Origin: Bin87 sp965217175
Lineage (GTDB): Bacteria; Chloroflexota; Dehalococcoidia; Lucifugimonadales; UBA3495
Assembly (NCBI GenBank): GCA_965217175.1
Contig: OZ244251.1
Location: forward strand, 1,922,001 to 1,986,000
Direction of reading: 5' to 3'
DNA: 64,000 bases
Below the pieces are notes generated by a model. The model saw only the letters and a list, made by a program, of their open reading frames with translations, had not been told where the DNA came from and did not search any database. Below are positions 26,119 through 33,812 of this stretch, in pieces; within the stretch, counting starts at the first letter, position 1, and every line of letters begins with the position of its first letter. Made by a program: the position numbers and the translations under genes.

Positions 26119-26223
26119 ATGAACGCATCCTGCCAAAACCTGACCCGTGGCTATTACCGCCCGTTTTATTTTTACGCTTACCGCAACATGGTTGGCGTAA
26201 GTCCGGTGTGTGAAGCCCGATAA
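26119..26223 (+). CDS. aromatic-rich leader peptide for attenuation of DAHP synthase
   Basis: A 34-codon reading frame too short for normal gene calling. Residues 12-21 read YYRPFYFYAY: five Tyr codons (12, 13, 17, 19, 21) and two Phe (16, 18) in ten positions. It ends with TAA at 26221, 24 bases before a perfect Rho-independent terminator and in front of aroF/G-type DAHP synthase. This is the arrangement of a pheA- or trp-type attenuator leader in which ribosome stalling at Tyr/Phe codons decides termination. No Shine-Dalgarno sequence is visible; the promoter spacing suggests leaderless initiation. Confidence 0.75.
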   Translation: MNASCQNLTRGYYRPFYFYAYRNMVGVSPVCEAR

Positions 26224-26261
26224 TCTTCGAAAAAATCCCTTAGGCAGGACTTCAGCCGGAC
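26201..26261 (+). promoter_or_regulatory. antiterminator pairing region of the DAHP synthase leader
   Basis: GTCCGG (26201-26206) can pair with CCGGAC (26256-26261), and TGAAG (26211-26215) with CTTCA (26250-26254), giving an 11-bp antiterminator with a small internal loop. It uses the 5' arm of the terminator (26248-26257), so the two structures exclude each other. A ribosome stalled on the Tyr/Phe codons (26152-26181) leaves it free, while one at the stop codon (26221) would cover it. Confidence 0.65.
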
Positions 26262-26280
26262 ACAGGCTGAAGTCTTTTTT
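26248..26280 (+). terminator. Rho-independent attenuator terminator before DAHP synthase
   Basis: GACTTCAGCC (26248-26257) and GGCTGAAGTC (26265-26274) form a perfect 10-bp stem with a 7-base loop, followed by six T residues. It lies about 50 bases before the DAHP synthase ATG and after the leader peptide. Confidence 0.92.
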
Positions 26281-26330
26281 GTTGACCGCACAGCCTGCAC
26301 TCCCCGGCAGTCACAGAGGAGGACATAAAA

Positions 26331-27383
26331 ATGGTAAGTTCACCCGCCAAGGACGTTAACGTAACCAGTAATAACGCCCTGATTCGGCCATCCGAGCTTG
26401 AAGAACGCATTCCGTTGAGCCCCCAGGCCGAAGCCACCGTGCTGGAAGGGCGCCGACAACTGGAATCGGTACTGAGCGGCGAAGACGGCCGGTTCGCGGT
26501 AATCGTGGGCCCGTGCTCGATTCACGATCAGCCGGCGGCCCTGGATTATGCCGCCCGCCTTAAGCCGTTGGCCGAGCAGGTCAGCGATCGCCTGTTGATC
26601 GTTATGCGGGTTTACTTCGAGAAACCGCGCACCACCGTGGGTTGGAAAGGCCTGATTTACGATCCCAATCTCAATGATACGTACCAGATTGAAGATGGCT
26701 TGCACCGGGCCAGGCGGCTTCTCATGGAAATCGCAGAAGCCGGCCTGTATTCGGCCACGGAATTTCTCGACCCCATCGTGCCGCAATACGTTTCGGATCT
26801 GGTGACCTGGGCGGCCATTGGAGCCCGCACCACCGAGAGCCAGACGCACCGCCAAATGGCATCCGGGCTTTCAATGCCGGTTGGCTTCAAGAATGGCACC
26901 GACGGCGACCCGCAGACGGCGGTGGATGCCCTGGTAGCGGCCGGTACTCCCCAGGCGTTCCTGGGCATCGACCACGACGGGCAGGCGTCCGTTGTAGAAA
27001 CCCGGGGCAACAAGAATTGCCATCTGGTCATGCGTGGCGGACGCAGTGGCACCAATTACGACGCCCGTTCCATAGCCACCGCACAGGAAGCGCTGCTTAA
27101 ATCCCAATTGACGCCCCATATCGTCGTGGATTGCAGCCACGGTAATTCCAACAAAGACCATACTCGTCAGCACATCGCCTTCCAGGATGTCATTGGACAG
27201 CGGATTGGAGGCAACGAGCATATTCTCGGTGTGATGTTGGAAAGCAACATCAACGCGGGCGCCCAAAAACTGGGATCAAACCCTGATGAACTGGAATACG
27301 GCGTATCCATCACCGATTCCTGCATCGGGTGGGACGAGACGGTGAATCTGTTGAGTTGGGCTTACGATAACCTGCCGGTCTGA
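26331..27383 (+). CDS. 3-deoxy-7-phosphoheptulonate (DAHP) synthase, class I alpha (AroF/G/H type)
   Basis: First enzyme of the shikimate pathway, joining PEP and erythrose 4-phosphate. The 350-residue protein has FAVIVGPCSIHD, MRVYFEKPRTTVGWKG, EFLDPIVPQYVSDL, IGARTTESQTHRQMASG, GFKNGTDGDPQ, and the metal His region DCSHGNSNK. The N-terminal extension before residue 40 is that of feedback-regulated AroF/G/H enzymes. GAGGAGG lies eight bases before the ATG. Expression is predicted to be set by attenuation in response to Tyr/Phe supply. Which amino acid inhibits the enzyme itself cannot be told. Confidence 0.96.
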   Translation: MVSSPAKDVNVTSNNALIRPSELEERIPLSPQAEATVLEGRRQLESVLSGEDGRFAVIVGPCSIHDQPAALDYAARLKPLAEQVSDRLLIVMRVYFEKPRTTVGWKGLIYDPNLNDTYQIEDGLHRARRLLMEIAEAGLYSATEFLDPIVPQYVSDLVTWAAIGARTTESQTHRQMASGLSMPVGFKNGTDGDPQTAVDALVAAGTPQAFLGIDHDGQASVVETRGNKNCHLVMRGGRSGTNYDARSIATAQEALLKSQLTPHIVVDCSHGNSNKDHTRQHIAFQDVIGQRIGGNEHILGVMLESNINAGAQKLGSNPDELEYGVSITDSCIGWDETVNLLSWAYDNLPV

Positions 27384-27414
27384 TCTTTTCGACGGCTACG
27401 ATCACCAAACATCA

Positions 27415-27441
27415 ACCCCTCTCCATCAGAGAGGGGTTTTT
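27415..27441 (+). terminator. intrinsic terminator after DAHP synthase
   Basis: ACCCCTCTC and GAGAGGGGT form a 9-bp stem with a CATCA loop, followed by a run of T residues. It lies 32 bases after the DAHP synthase stop and ends that single-gene unit. Confidence 0.9.
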
Positions 27442-27551
27442 GCGGGATGGGCTCCGGTCAAACGGGGGGATGGCCGAAACCCGGCATCAATCGATCAACT
27501 CCGGGCGACCGCGCGGAACGGGTATCCCGGCGGGGTTGACACTACTTGCCG

Positions 27552-27560
27552 TGATATAAT
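27552..27560 (+). promoter_or_regulatory. extended -10 promoter (TGATATAAT) of the GNAT gene
   Basis: TGATATAAT is the best extended -10 box in the window. A TTGACA lies only 13 bases upstream of the hexamer, too close for a normal -35. The leader to the ATG at 27637 is about 70 bases and contains an ACTAA/TTAGT stem (27577-27596). Confidence 0.6.
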
Positions 27561-27636
27561 TGGGCCAAGCTACAGTTACTAATGCGGCGCCGTTAGTGCC
27601 GAACTAACAATTGTCGTAAGTTGCGGAGGCCCAACT

Positions 27637-28224
27637 ATGTTCCCACAAATAAGCCTCAATACCGATGTTTCTCGCGATGATGTCGCCCGCATGCGCGATT
27701 GGCTGCGCGACCCGGAAGTTAGCGGGTTATGGTATGGCAACGACGATGCCGATGGCCACGCTCTGCATATCGGATACTCCCCCGAGCAGATTCAGGGAGC
27801 CTCCGACGAAGAATGGAACCAGGTTTTCCACCAGGATGAGCGACGGATTTACGCCCTCTACGCTACTGACGAATCCCATATTGGAGAGGGTCAGCTTCTC
27901 GTAGAATGGCCTCTGGAAGAAGCGCAACTGTTCATCATGATCGGGCGCAAGGATTTGTGGCACCACCACTATGGAACAGCCGCCCTGATTTCCATGCTGG
28001 ATGAAGCGTTCGAGAAACTGGAGCTTCACCGCGTTTGGGTAGACGTCCCCGAATATAACGAACACGCCCTGCAAATGTTCCGACATCTGGGGTTCGTGCT
28101 GGAAGGACACCTTCGCCGTACCCACCGAAAGGACGGCGACTGGTATGACTCTTTTGCGATGGGTTTGTTGGCTGACGAATACGGACGGCGTCGCGACCGT
28201 GTGCTTACCCAGTACGCAACTTGA
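27637..28224 (+). CDS. GNAT family N-acetyltransferase (RimJ/RimL-like)
   Basis: A 195-residue acetyltransferase. The acetyl-CoA fold is seen in EAQLFIMIGRKDLWHHHYGT, where IGxxxxxxxxxG resembles the pyrophosphate loop, and in LEKLELHRVWVDVPEYNEHALQMFRHLGFVLEGHLRR. The second is the diagnostic motif of RimJ/RimL-type enzymes acting on protein N-termini, antibiotics or polyamines. The substrate is unknown. GGAGG lies nine bases upstream of the ATG. The N-terminal 70 residues include an unusual conserved SGLWYGNDDAD segment. Confidence 0.85.
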   Translation: MFPQISLNTDVSRDDVARMRDWLRDPEVSGLWYGNDDADGHALHIGYSPEQIQGASDEEWNQVFHQDERRIYALYATDESHIGEGQLLVEWPLEEAQLFIMIGRKDLWHHHYGTAALISMLDEAFEKLELHRVWVDVPEYNEHALQMFRHLGFVLEGHLRRTHRKDGDWYDSFAMGLLADEYGRRRDRVLTQYAT

Positions 28225-28295
28225 TCATATCTCCGCACCAACACGCTGGCGCGTTTTGGAGTCGTTCGGTTGAAATGGCGACGGAGGAATAAATT

Positions 28296-29006
28296 ATGCC
28301 GGTCATCACGATTAACGGTGTAATTGGCAGCGGCACCCTGGAGATCGGGCACCTGGTAGCTCAAAACCTCGGGCTCAACTACGTTGACCGTTATATTTTC
28401 TCGGAGGCGGCACGGTTGGTCGGTTCTCCGGTCAGGCGGTTGATCGAGAAAGAGCAGCGGGTGGTGCCTTTCCGGGAGCGTGTCGCCAGGTTTATGCAAA
28501 CGGTGTTGGAGCGATCGGCTGTAGCCGGCGCGGGGGCCGAACCGTATTTTGGCCGGGGCATTGAAATGCTGCCTGCTGAAGCCTACACCGAGCTGGTGTC
28601 AGATGCGGCGGCGTCATCCGAAGTGCACGATAAGGCGTTTATCGAGGCCACCACTTCCGTAATCAAAGAACTTGCCGCCAGTGGTGACGTCGTGATCATC
28701 GGGCGCGGCAGCAACATGATCCTGTCCGATACGCCCGGCGTGGTCCATGTTGGCTTGGTGGCGCCCACCGATGTCCGCGTTGATACGATGGCCAAACGGG
28801 AGATGTTCTCCCCTGAAGAGGCGCGCGCCTACATGGATGAACTGGAAACCGCCCGCTTGACGTTTTACCGCAAGTTTTTCCGGGCCAATGCGAACGACCC
28901 CACGTTGTACCACGTCATGTTGAACATCGGGCGCATTTCACAAAACACCGCTGCTGAGATCATCGGACACGCTGCCGCAGACATCGGCGCGGCCCCTGCG
29001 TACTGA
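28296..29006 (+). CDS. cytidylate kinase-like family protein
   Basis: A 236-residue protein of the cytidylate-kinase-like family (Cmk2-type). The N-terminal P-loop equivalent is NGVIGSGTLEIGHLVA, with GSG but without the Lys of a standard Walker A, as is common in this family. LGLNYVDRYIF follows, then VVIIGRGSNMILSD in the second half. A substrate has not been established for this group; nucleotide binding is likely. GGAGGA lies about ten bases upstream of the ATG. Confidence 0.8.
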   Translation: MPVITINGVIGSGTLEIGHLVAQNLGLNYVDRYIFSEAARLVGSPVRRLIEKEQRVVPFRERVARFMQTVLERSAVAGAGAEPYFGRGIEMLPAEAYTELVSDAAASSEVHDKAFIEATTSVIKELAASGDVVIIGRGSNMILSDTPGVVHVGLVAPTDVRVDTMAKREMFSPEEARAYMDELETARLTFYRKFFRANANDPTLYHVMLNIGRISQNTAAEIIGHAAADIGAAPAY

Positions 29007-29155
29007 TCGCGCGTTCCGGCTGGCGCCCAGTTGGTGTCCCCGCTTGAAAACCCGCGGTGCATTGACTTCGGGATGGGGCGGCCCGTTCCGATTGGTAACC
29101 GGCTGGTGCCACTTACCAACTGCGATGACATTGCCGCTGACATTAGGGATTTGAT

Positions 29156-29968
29156 GTGATACCCATATCTGACGGCGGTCGACCACGCGGTTCGTTTCCG
29201 GTTGTCAACGTAGCATTGCTGGGGCTGAACGCCCTGGTTTTTTTGTATGAGATCGCCATCGGAGGATTCGGGTTCCTGTTTGGAGCGGACAGCGTTGGCA
29301 TAGTCACGTTCTTTTACAAGTTTGGGTTCATACCTTCGGAACTGCCTTCCGGGGCTGCTTATCAAGTCTTGCTGTCCGAATCGGGCCTGCAATTGAGCAT
29401 CGCGTCGCCCATACCCACCTGGGCAACCATACTCACCTCCATGTTCATCCACGGCGGCTTGATGCACTTTATAGGCAACATGCTTTTCCTGTGGGTGTTT
29501 GGCGACAACATCGAGGATACGTTCGGCCATGTGAAATATCTGGCGTTTTACCTGGTCGCCGGCGCGTTGGCCACACTATCCCATTTCGTAATTGATACTG
29601 GATCGCAAACGCCGTTGGTCGGAGCCAGCGGCGCGATTTCCGGAGTCATGGGCGCCTACCTGCTGTTGTATCCGCGCAATCGTATCCGCACGCTCATCTG
29701 GTACATCGTGATCACCGTTGTTAACCTGCGGGCGGTGTGGCTGCTGCTCATCTGGATTGGCTTGCAGGTCATCCAGGGGGTGCTGTCTTTTGGCGTCAGC
29801 AATCAGGTGAGCACCGCGTTCTTCGCTCACATCGGCGGATTCGCTGTTGGGCTGGCGGTGGCGGGCGTTTACAAGATGGTCTCTCGTGGCACGGATGGGC
29901 CATCCGGAAACCGGGGCCGGCGTTCAGGTACCCAGCCCCGGTATTGGCGCGGTCGCCGTATTGATTGA
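29156..29968 (+). CDS. rhomboid family intramembrane serine protease
   Basis: A 270-residue membrane protein with six hydrophobic segments. The catalytic Ser is in LVGASGAISGVMGAY (GxSG) and the catalytic His in HIGGFAVGLA. MFIHGGLMHFIGNMLFL, the WR-containing-loop equivalent, and a basic C-terminal tail (RGRRSG) are also present. It is expected to cut transmembrane substrates in the cytoplasmic membrane. It starts at GTG 29156 with TAGGGA upstream. Confidence 0.92.
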   Translation: MIPISDGGRPRGSFPVVNVALLGLNALVFLYEIAIGGFGFLFGADSVGIVTFFYKFGFIPSELPSGAAYQVLLSESGLQLSIASPIPTWATILTSMFIHGGLMHFIGNMLFLWVFGDNIEDTFGHVKYLAFYLVAGALATLSHFVIDTGSQTPLVGASGAISGVMGAYLLLYPRNRIRTLIWYIVITVVNLRAVWLLLIWIGLQVIQGVLSFGVSNQVSTAFFAHIGGFAVGLAVAGVYKMVSRGTDGPSGNRGRRSGTQPRYWRGRRID

Positions 29969-29988
29969 CGGCAATTAACGCCGGCCGG

Positions 29989-30876
29989 CTATGCCTCCGG
30001 GAACGGTATCAGACCCAACATGTCGCGCGCCTGTTGCGGCGTGGCCGGCTCCCGCCCGTGTAGCCGCGCCATCGTAACAGCCCATTCGATGTACTGGGCG
30101 TTGGAGGTGGGTTGCCGGTTATTGGGCAGGAACGGGCTGTCTTCGAAGCCAACGCGGATGTGCGCCCCGGTGGCGATGGCGATGGCGCACAGCGGAAAAG
30201 TCTGGCTGGTGCTGCTGTGCGCGAGCCAGGTGGAATCCGGGTAGTGTTCGCGGATGGTATCGGCCATCAGCATGTAGTTGCGTGGCGAACCGACCATCGT
30301 CTGCCGCCCGTCGCCCCAGTGACCGCCTGGTTCGACCAGGAAATACCTGGTGTCTTTAATGTAACCCTCCGCCATCAGTGTGAAGGCCAGATTCAGGTTG
30401 CCAGTGTCGTGGACCGCCGGCTCGGGGAACGTTCCCCGCTGATAGCAGGCGTCCAGTGTCGCCACAATGTCTTCAAACGAGTTGGGACTGATCGTTGTGC
30501 GCCGGCGACCCGTTTCAGCGTCCAGCGGCCAACGGGTGCCGGTGCCCAGGTTCAGCGACACCATTTCGACGGGTTGAGGAGTCTCCAGCAGGTAGCGCGT
30601 GACGGCTTCCACCGGCACATGGGATTGACGCGCGGTGGTGTGATTCAGGGCCAGATCGCACTGGGCCCGAATCATGGCATCGGTTTGGGCGTACCAGGCC
30701 GGGTCATAGCTGATCCCGCCAACCGGCGTGCGGGCGTGGAAGTGAACAATGGATGCGCCGGCTTCGTAACATCGCACCGCTTCCTGCGCCACTTCTTCAG
30801 GTGTCCAGGGAACGTTGGGGTTGTCTTCGCGGCCCCGACTGCCGTTCAGGCAACCTTTGATGATGATGGTGTCCAT
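29989..30876 (-). CDS. BKACE family 3-keto-5-aminohexanoate cleavage-type enzyme
   Basis: A 295-residue TIM-barrel protein of the beta-keto acid cleavage family (DUF849). The start IIIKGCLNGSRGREDNP is typical. The metal-binding pair lies in ASIVHFHAR, with a further ligand in the C-terminal HIRVGFEDSPFLPN. These enzymes condense acetyl-CoA with a beta-keto acid to give acetoacetate and another acyl-CoA. The specific keto acid cannot be told; no lysine-fermentation genes are adjacent. It is transcribed opposite the molybdenum hydroxylase. Confidence 0.9.
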   Translation of the reverse strand: MDTIIIKGCLNGSRGREDNPNVPWTPEEVAQEAVRCYEAGASIVHFHARTPVGGISYDPAWYAQTDAMIRAQCDLALNHTTARQSHVPVEAVTRYLLETPQPVEMVSLNLGTGTRWPLDAETGRRRTTISPNSFEDIVATLDACYQRGTFPEPAVHDTGNLNLAFTLMAEGYIKDTRYFLVEPGGHWGDGRQTMVGSPRNYMLMADTIREHYPDSTWLAHSSTSQTFPLCAIAIATGAHIRVGFEDSPFLPNNRQPTSNAQYIEWAVTMARLHGREPATPQQARDMLGLIPFPEA

Positions 30877-30965
30877 GCGAATCGGCCTCTGGTTTTGATT
30901 GATTCGACCCGGTGCATAACTTACGAAGGCGTTACCTTCAGTGTGTGCCTGCGCGTCGGCCCGTA

Positions 30966-30974
30966 TGCTATCAT
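30966..30974 (+). promoter_or_regulatory. extended -10-like box upstream of the molybdenum hydroxylase
   Basis: TGCTATCAT is a TGN extension plus TATCAT, about 85 bases before the ATG at 31059. It lies in the divergent gap with the BKACE gene. The match is weaker than the other boxes in this window. Confidence 0.35.
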
Positions 30975-31058
30975 AACGCCGTTGAGGTGGTGGGCCTTGA
31001 TATTGGCCCCCACGAGCTCGCTATTTCGTTGGTTTTATTATTTCCCCAGGAGGAGCTG

Positions 31059-33383
31059 ATGCTGGATTACAAGCCCAATATGGTATTGACCAATGACCGA
31101 GAGTATAAGGTCGTCGGAACCCGGCCCATCCGCCACGACGGAGCGGACAAGGTAACCGGCCTGGCTCGGTACAGCGCCGATTTGAACCTGCCCGGCATGT
31201 TGTACGGAAAAGTGCTGCGCAGCCCGCATGCTCATGCTCGGATCAAGTCCATCGATACCAGCAGGGCAGAGGCCCTCCCCGGAGTCCGCGCCGTGATCAC
31301 CGGCGCCGATATCGTCGAGCCCACCGGCCGGGCGTCTGACATGGCTGAGGGCGCCATGATCAATTTCAAGTTCCTCAGCAATAACATCCTGGCCCAGGAC
31401 AAAGCCCTTTACAAGGGACACGCCATCGCCGCCGTGGCCGCTGTCAACGCCCACGTTGCCGAAGAAGCCCTGGACCTTATTGATGTGGATTTCGAGGTGT
31501 TGCCACCCGTTATGCACGCTCGGGACGCCATGGCGGAAGGGGCGACGCTGGTTCATGAGCGGCTGGCCGCGTTCAGTACCGCCGGTATCCGCGCCGGCGG
31601 CGTTCTGGACGACGGCGATGACTCAGCCGGCACGAATATCGCCAACCACTTTGAGTTCCGGATGGGCGATCTGGACGCTGGATTCGCGGCCGCTGACGTC
31701 GTTGTCGAGCGAGCGGTTTCGACATCGGCGGTTCATCAGGGTTACATCGAACCCCACAGCGGCACCGCCATGTGGCACGACGACGGTAATCTCACAATTT
31801 GGTCCAGCAGTCAGGGGCATTTCACCGTCCGCGACCATACCGCTCGCCTGGTAGGCGTGCCGGTTTCCAGCGTAAAAGCGATTCCCATGGAGATTGGAGG
31901 CGGATTCGGCGCCAAACTCGCGGTGTATATGGAACCGCTGGCAGCCCTGTTGGCCAAGAAAGCCCACGCTCCGGTCAAAGTGGCGATGAACCGCACCGAA
32001 GTATTTGAAGCGACCGGACCGACCTCCGGCACCGAAATATCCTGCCGGATCGGAGCAACCAACGACGGCAAGATAACCGCCGCCGAAGTACACCTGATCT
32101 TCGAGGCGGGGGCATTCCCCGGCTCTCCCGTGCCCGGTGCGGCCAACTGCGTGTTTTCGGCTTATGATATCCCCAACACCTGGATCGAAGGCTACGATAT
32201 CGTTGTCAACCGGCCCAAGACCGCAGCCTATCGCGCCCCAGGTTCGCCGGCTGCTGCTTTCTGTGTAGAAGTGGCGCTGGATGAACTGGCCGAGAAACTG
32301 GGTGTAGATGCCATCGACCTGCGCCTGATAAACAGCGCCAAAGAGGGCACCCGGCGACCCACCGGACCATTGACCCCGAAGGTGGGTTACATCGAGACCC
32401 TGGAAGCCTCCAAGGCGCATCCCCACTACAGTGCGCCGAAGGATGGCAAGTACCGCGGCCGCGGGTTCGCCGCGGGATTCTGGGGGAATAACACCGGACC
32501 TTCCAGCGCGGTGGCCGTCGTAAATCCGGACGGGACCGTCAGCTTGACCGAGGGCTCCCCTGACATCGGGGGAACCAGGGCCTCGGTATCCCAGCAATTC
32601 GCTGAGGTTCTGGGTATCGCGGTGGAGGATGTCCACCCGCAGATCGGCGACACCGATTCCATCGGTTTCACCTCCAACACCGGCGGCAGCAGCGTCACCT
32701 TCAAAACCGGATTCGCTGCCTATACTGCCGCTCAGGATGTAAAACAGCAGATGATTTCCCGGGCGGCCCGCATTTGGGAAGTCTCGGAAGATGACGTTGA
32801 GTTCGAAGACGGCGTGCTGAAGCACCGCGCCGACGACCAGTTGCAACTGACCTTCCGTCAGCTGTCAGCGCGTCAGGTTCCTACCGGCGGCCCGATCGTC
32901 GGGCGTGGCGGTGTAAACCCCGGCGGCGCCGGCCCCGCTATCGCCTGCCACATCGTGGATGTTGAGGTCGATGTCGACACCGGCAAGGTTGAAATCCTGC
33001 GTTACACTGCGATTCAGGACGCCGGCAAAGCCATCCACCCGTCATACGTAGAGGGACAGATCCAGGGCGGCGTCGTCCAGGGAATCGGCTGGGCGCTCAA
33101 CGAGGAGTACTACACCAACGATCTGGGGCACATGGTAAATTCCAGCTTCCTGGATTACCGGATGCCCACCAGCCTGGACCTGCCCATGATCGACACCTGC
33201 ATCGTCGAGGTTGACAACCCAAATCACCCGTACGGTGTGCGAGGCGTCGGCGAAGTGCCGATCGTTCCTCCCATGGCCGCAATCGCCAACGCGATCCACG
33301 ATGCCATCGGCGTGCGCCTGGAGGTTCTTCCCATGAACCCCGGCAACGTGCTGGAAGCGTTGTGGGCGAACGGAAGCAAATAG
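31059..33383 (+). CDS. xanthine dehydrogenase/CoxL-type molybdopterin-binding subunit
   Basis: A 774-residue large subunit of the molybdenum hydroxylase family. The N-domain starts RPIRHDGADKVTGLARY. The cofactor loops are MEIGGGFGAKL, AYRAPGSPAAAF (not the CO-dehydrogenase AYRCSF loop), and SPDIGGTRASVSQQ. The catalytic Glu is in GVRGVGEVPIV near the end. No [2Fe-2S] or FAD subunit genes flank it, so it is a lone large subunit or assembles with distant ones. A MoaD-like gene follows. The start was set at ATG 31059, directly after GGAGGAGC. The substrate may be a purine, aldehyde or aromatic ring. Confidence 0.9.
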   Translation: MLDYKPNMVLTNDREYKVVGTRPIRHDGADKVTGLARYSADLNLPGMLYGKVLRSPHAHARIKSIDTSRAEALPGVRAVITGADIVEPTGRASDMAEGAMINFKFLSNNILAQDKALYKGHAIAAVAAVNAHVAEEALDLIDVDFEVLPPVMHARDAMAEGATLVHERLAAFSTAGIRAGGVLDDGDDSAGTNIANHFEFRMGDLDAGFAAADVVVERAVSTSAVHQGYIEPHSGTAMWHDDGNLTIWSSSQGHFTVRDHTARLVGVPVSSVKAIPMEIGGGFGAKLAVYMEPLAALLAKKAHAPVKVAMNRTEVFEATGPTSGTEISCRIGATNDGKITAAEVHLIFEAGAFPGSPVPGAANCVFSAYDIPNTWIEGYDIVVNRPKTAAYRAPGSPAAAFCVEVALDELAEKLGVDAIDLRLINSAKEGTRRPTGPLTPKVGYIETLEASKAHPHYSAPKDGKYRGRGFAAGFWGNNTGPSSAVAVVNPDGTVSLTEGSPDIGGTRASVSQQFAEVLGIAVEDVHPQIGDTDSIGFTSNTGGSSVTFKTGFAAYTAAQDVKQQMISRAARIWEVSEDDVEFEDGVLKHRADDQLQLTFRQLSARQVPTGGPIVGRGGVNPGGAGPAIACHIVDVEVDVDTGKVEILRYTAIQDAGKAIHPSYVEGQIQGGVVQGIGWALNEEYYTNDLGHMVNSSFLDYRMPTSLDLPMIDTCIVEVDNPNHPYGVRGVGEVPIVPPMAAIANAIHDAIGVRLEVLPMNPGNVLEALWANGSK

Positions 33384-33429
33384 ATCAACTCCAGTTACGG
33401 CTTCACCATAACGGCTAGTGGATGCAAAA

Positions 33430-33711
33430 ATGGCTGACGTGTGGATACCAGCTCAGATGCAACGCATTACCGGAGCGCCGGACCGCGTTCAAGTATCCGG
33501 CGCCACGGTGCGTCAGGTCATCAACAACCTGGAAACCCTGCATCCGGGCATTAAAGAGCTGCTGTACGATGAGGAAACGGACGACGTCACCCCCGGGTTG
33601 GCGGTGATTATCGACGGTGAAGTGAGCCAACTGGGATTGCTGGATCGCGTTTCCGAAGGGAGCGAAATGCATTTCCTCCCGGCCATTGGCGGGGGCGACA
33701 TCGTGCATTAG
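33430..33711 (+). CDS. MoaD/ThiS family sulfur-carrier-like protein
   Basis: A 93-residue ubiquitin-like beta-grasp protein: an N-terminal strand, then VRQVINNLETLHPGIKELL, LAVIIDGEV, and HFLPAIGGG. In active MoaD/ThiS carriers the chain ends in Gly-Gly, which is activated as a thiocarboxylate. Here GGG (87-89) is followed by DIVH, so the glycine tail is not terminal and would need trimming, or the protein is not a sulfur carrier. It sits 46 bases after the molybdenum hydroxylase. ATG 33430 is taken; GTG 33418 is also in frame. Confidence 0.8.
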   Translation: MADVWIPAQMQRITGAPDRVQVSGATVRQVINNLETLHPGIKELLYDEETDDVTPGLAVIIDGEVSQLGLLDRVSEGSEMHFLPAIGGGDIVH

Positions 33712-33732
33712 CGCATCGCGCGCCGAGGTATA

Positions 33733-33772
33733 AAAAAAGGAGCCGGAGCATCATTGCTCCGGCTCCTTTTTT
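33733..33772. terminator. bidirectional intrinsic terminator
   Basis: An A-tract, then GGAGCCGGAGCA (33739-33750), a TCAT loop and TGCTCCGGCTCC (33755-33766), then a T-tract. The stem is perfect and flanked by A and T runs on both sides, so it can stop transcripts from MoaD (plus) and from DUF3352 (minus), which converge here. Confidence 0.95.
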
Positions 33773-33812
33773 GGTTACCGTGTGATGTCGCCTAAATTCT
33801 CTCGGTAGCGAA

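Noticed and set aside
30912..31058. Upstream extension of the molybdenum hydroxylase frame
   Set aside because: GGAGGAGC directly before ATG 31059 and the normal family N-terminus place the start there; the extension overlaps the promoter gap.
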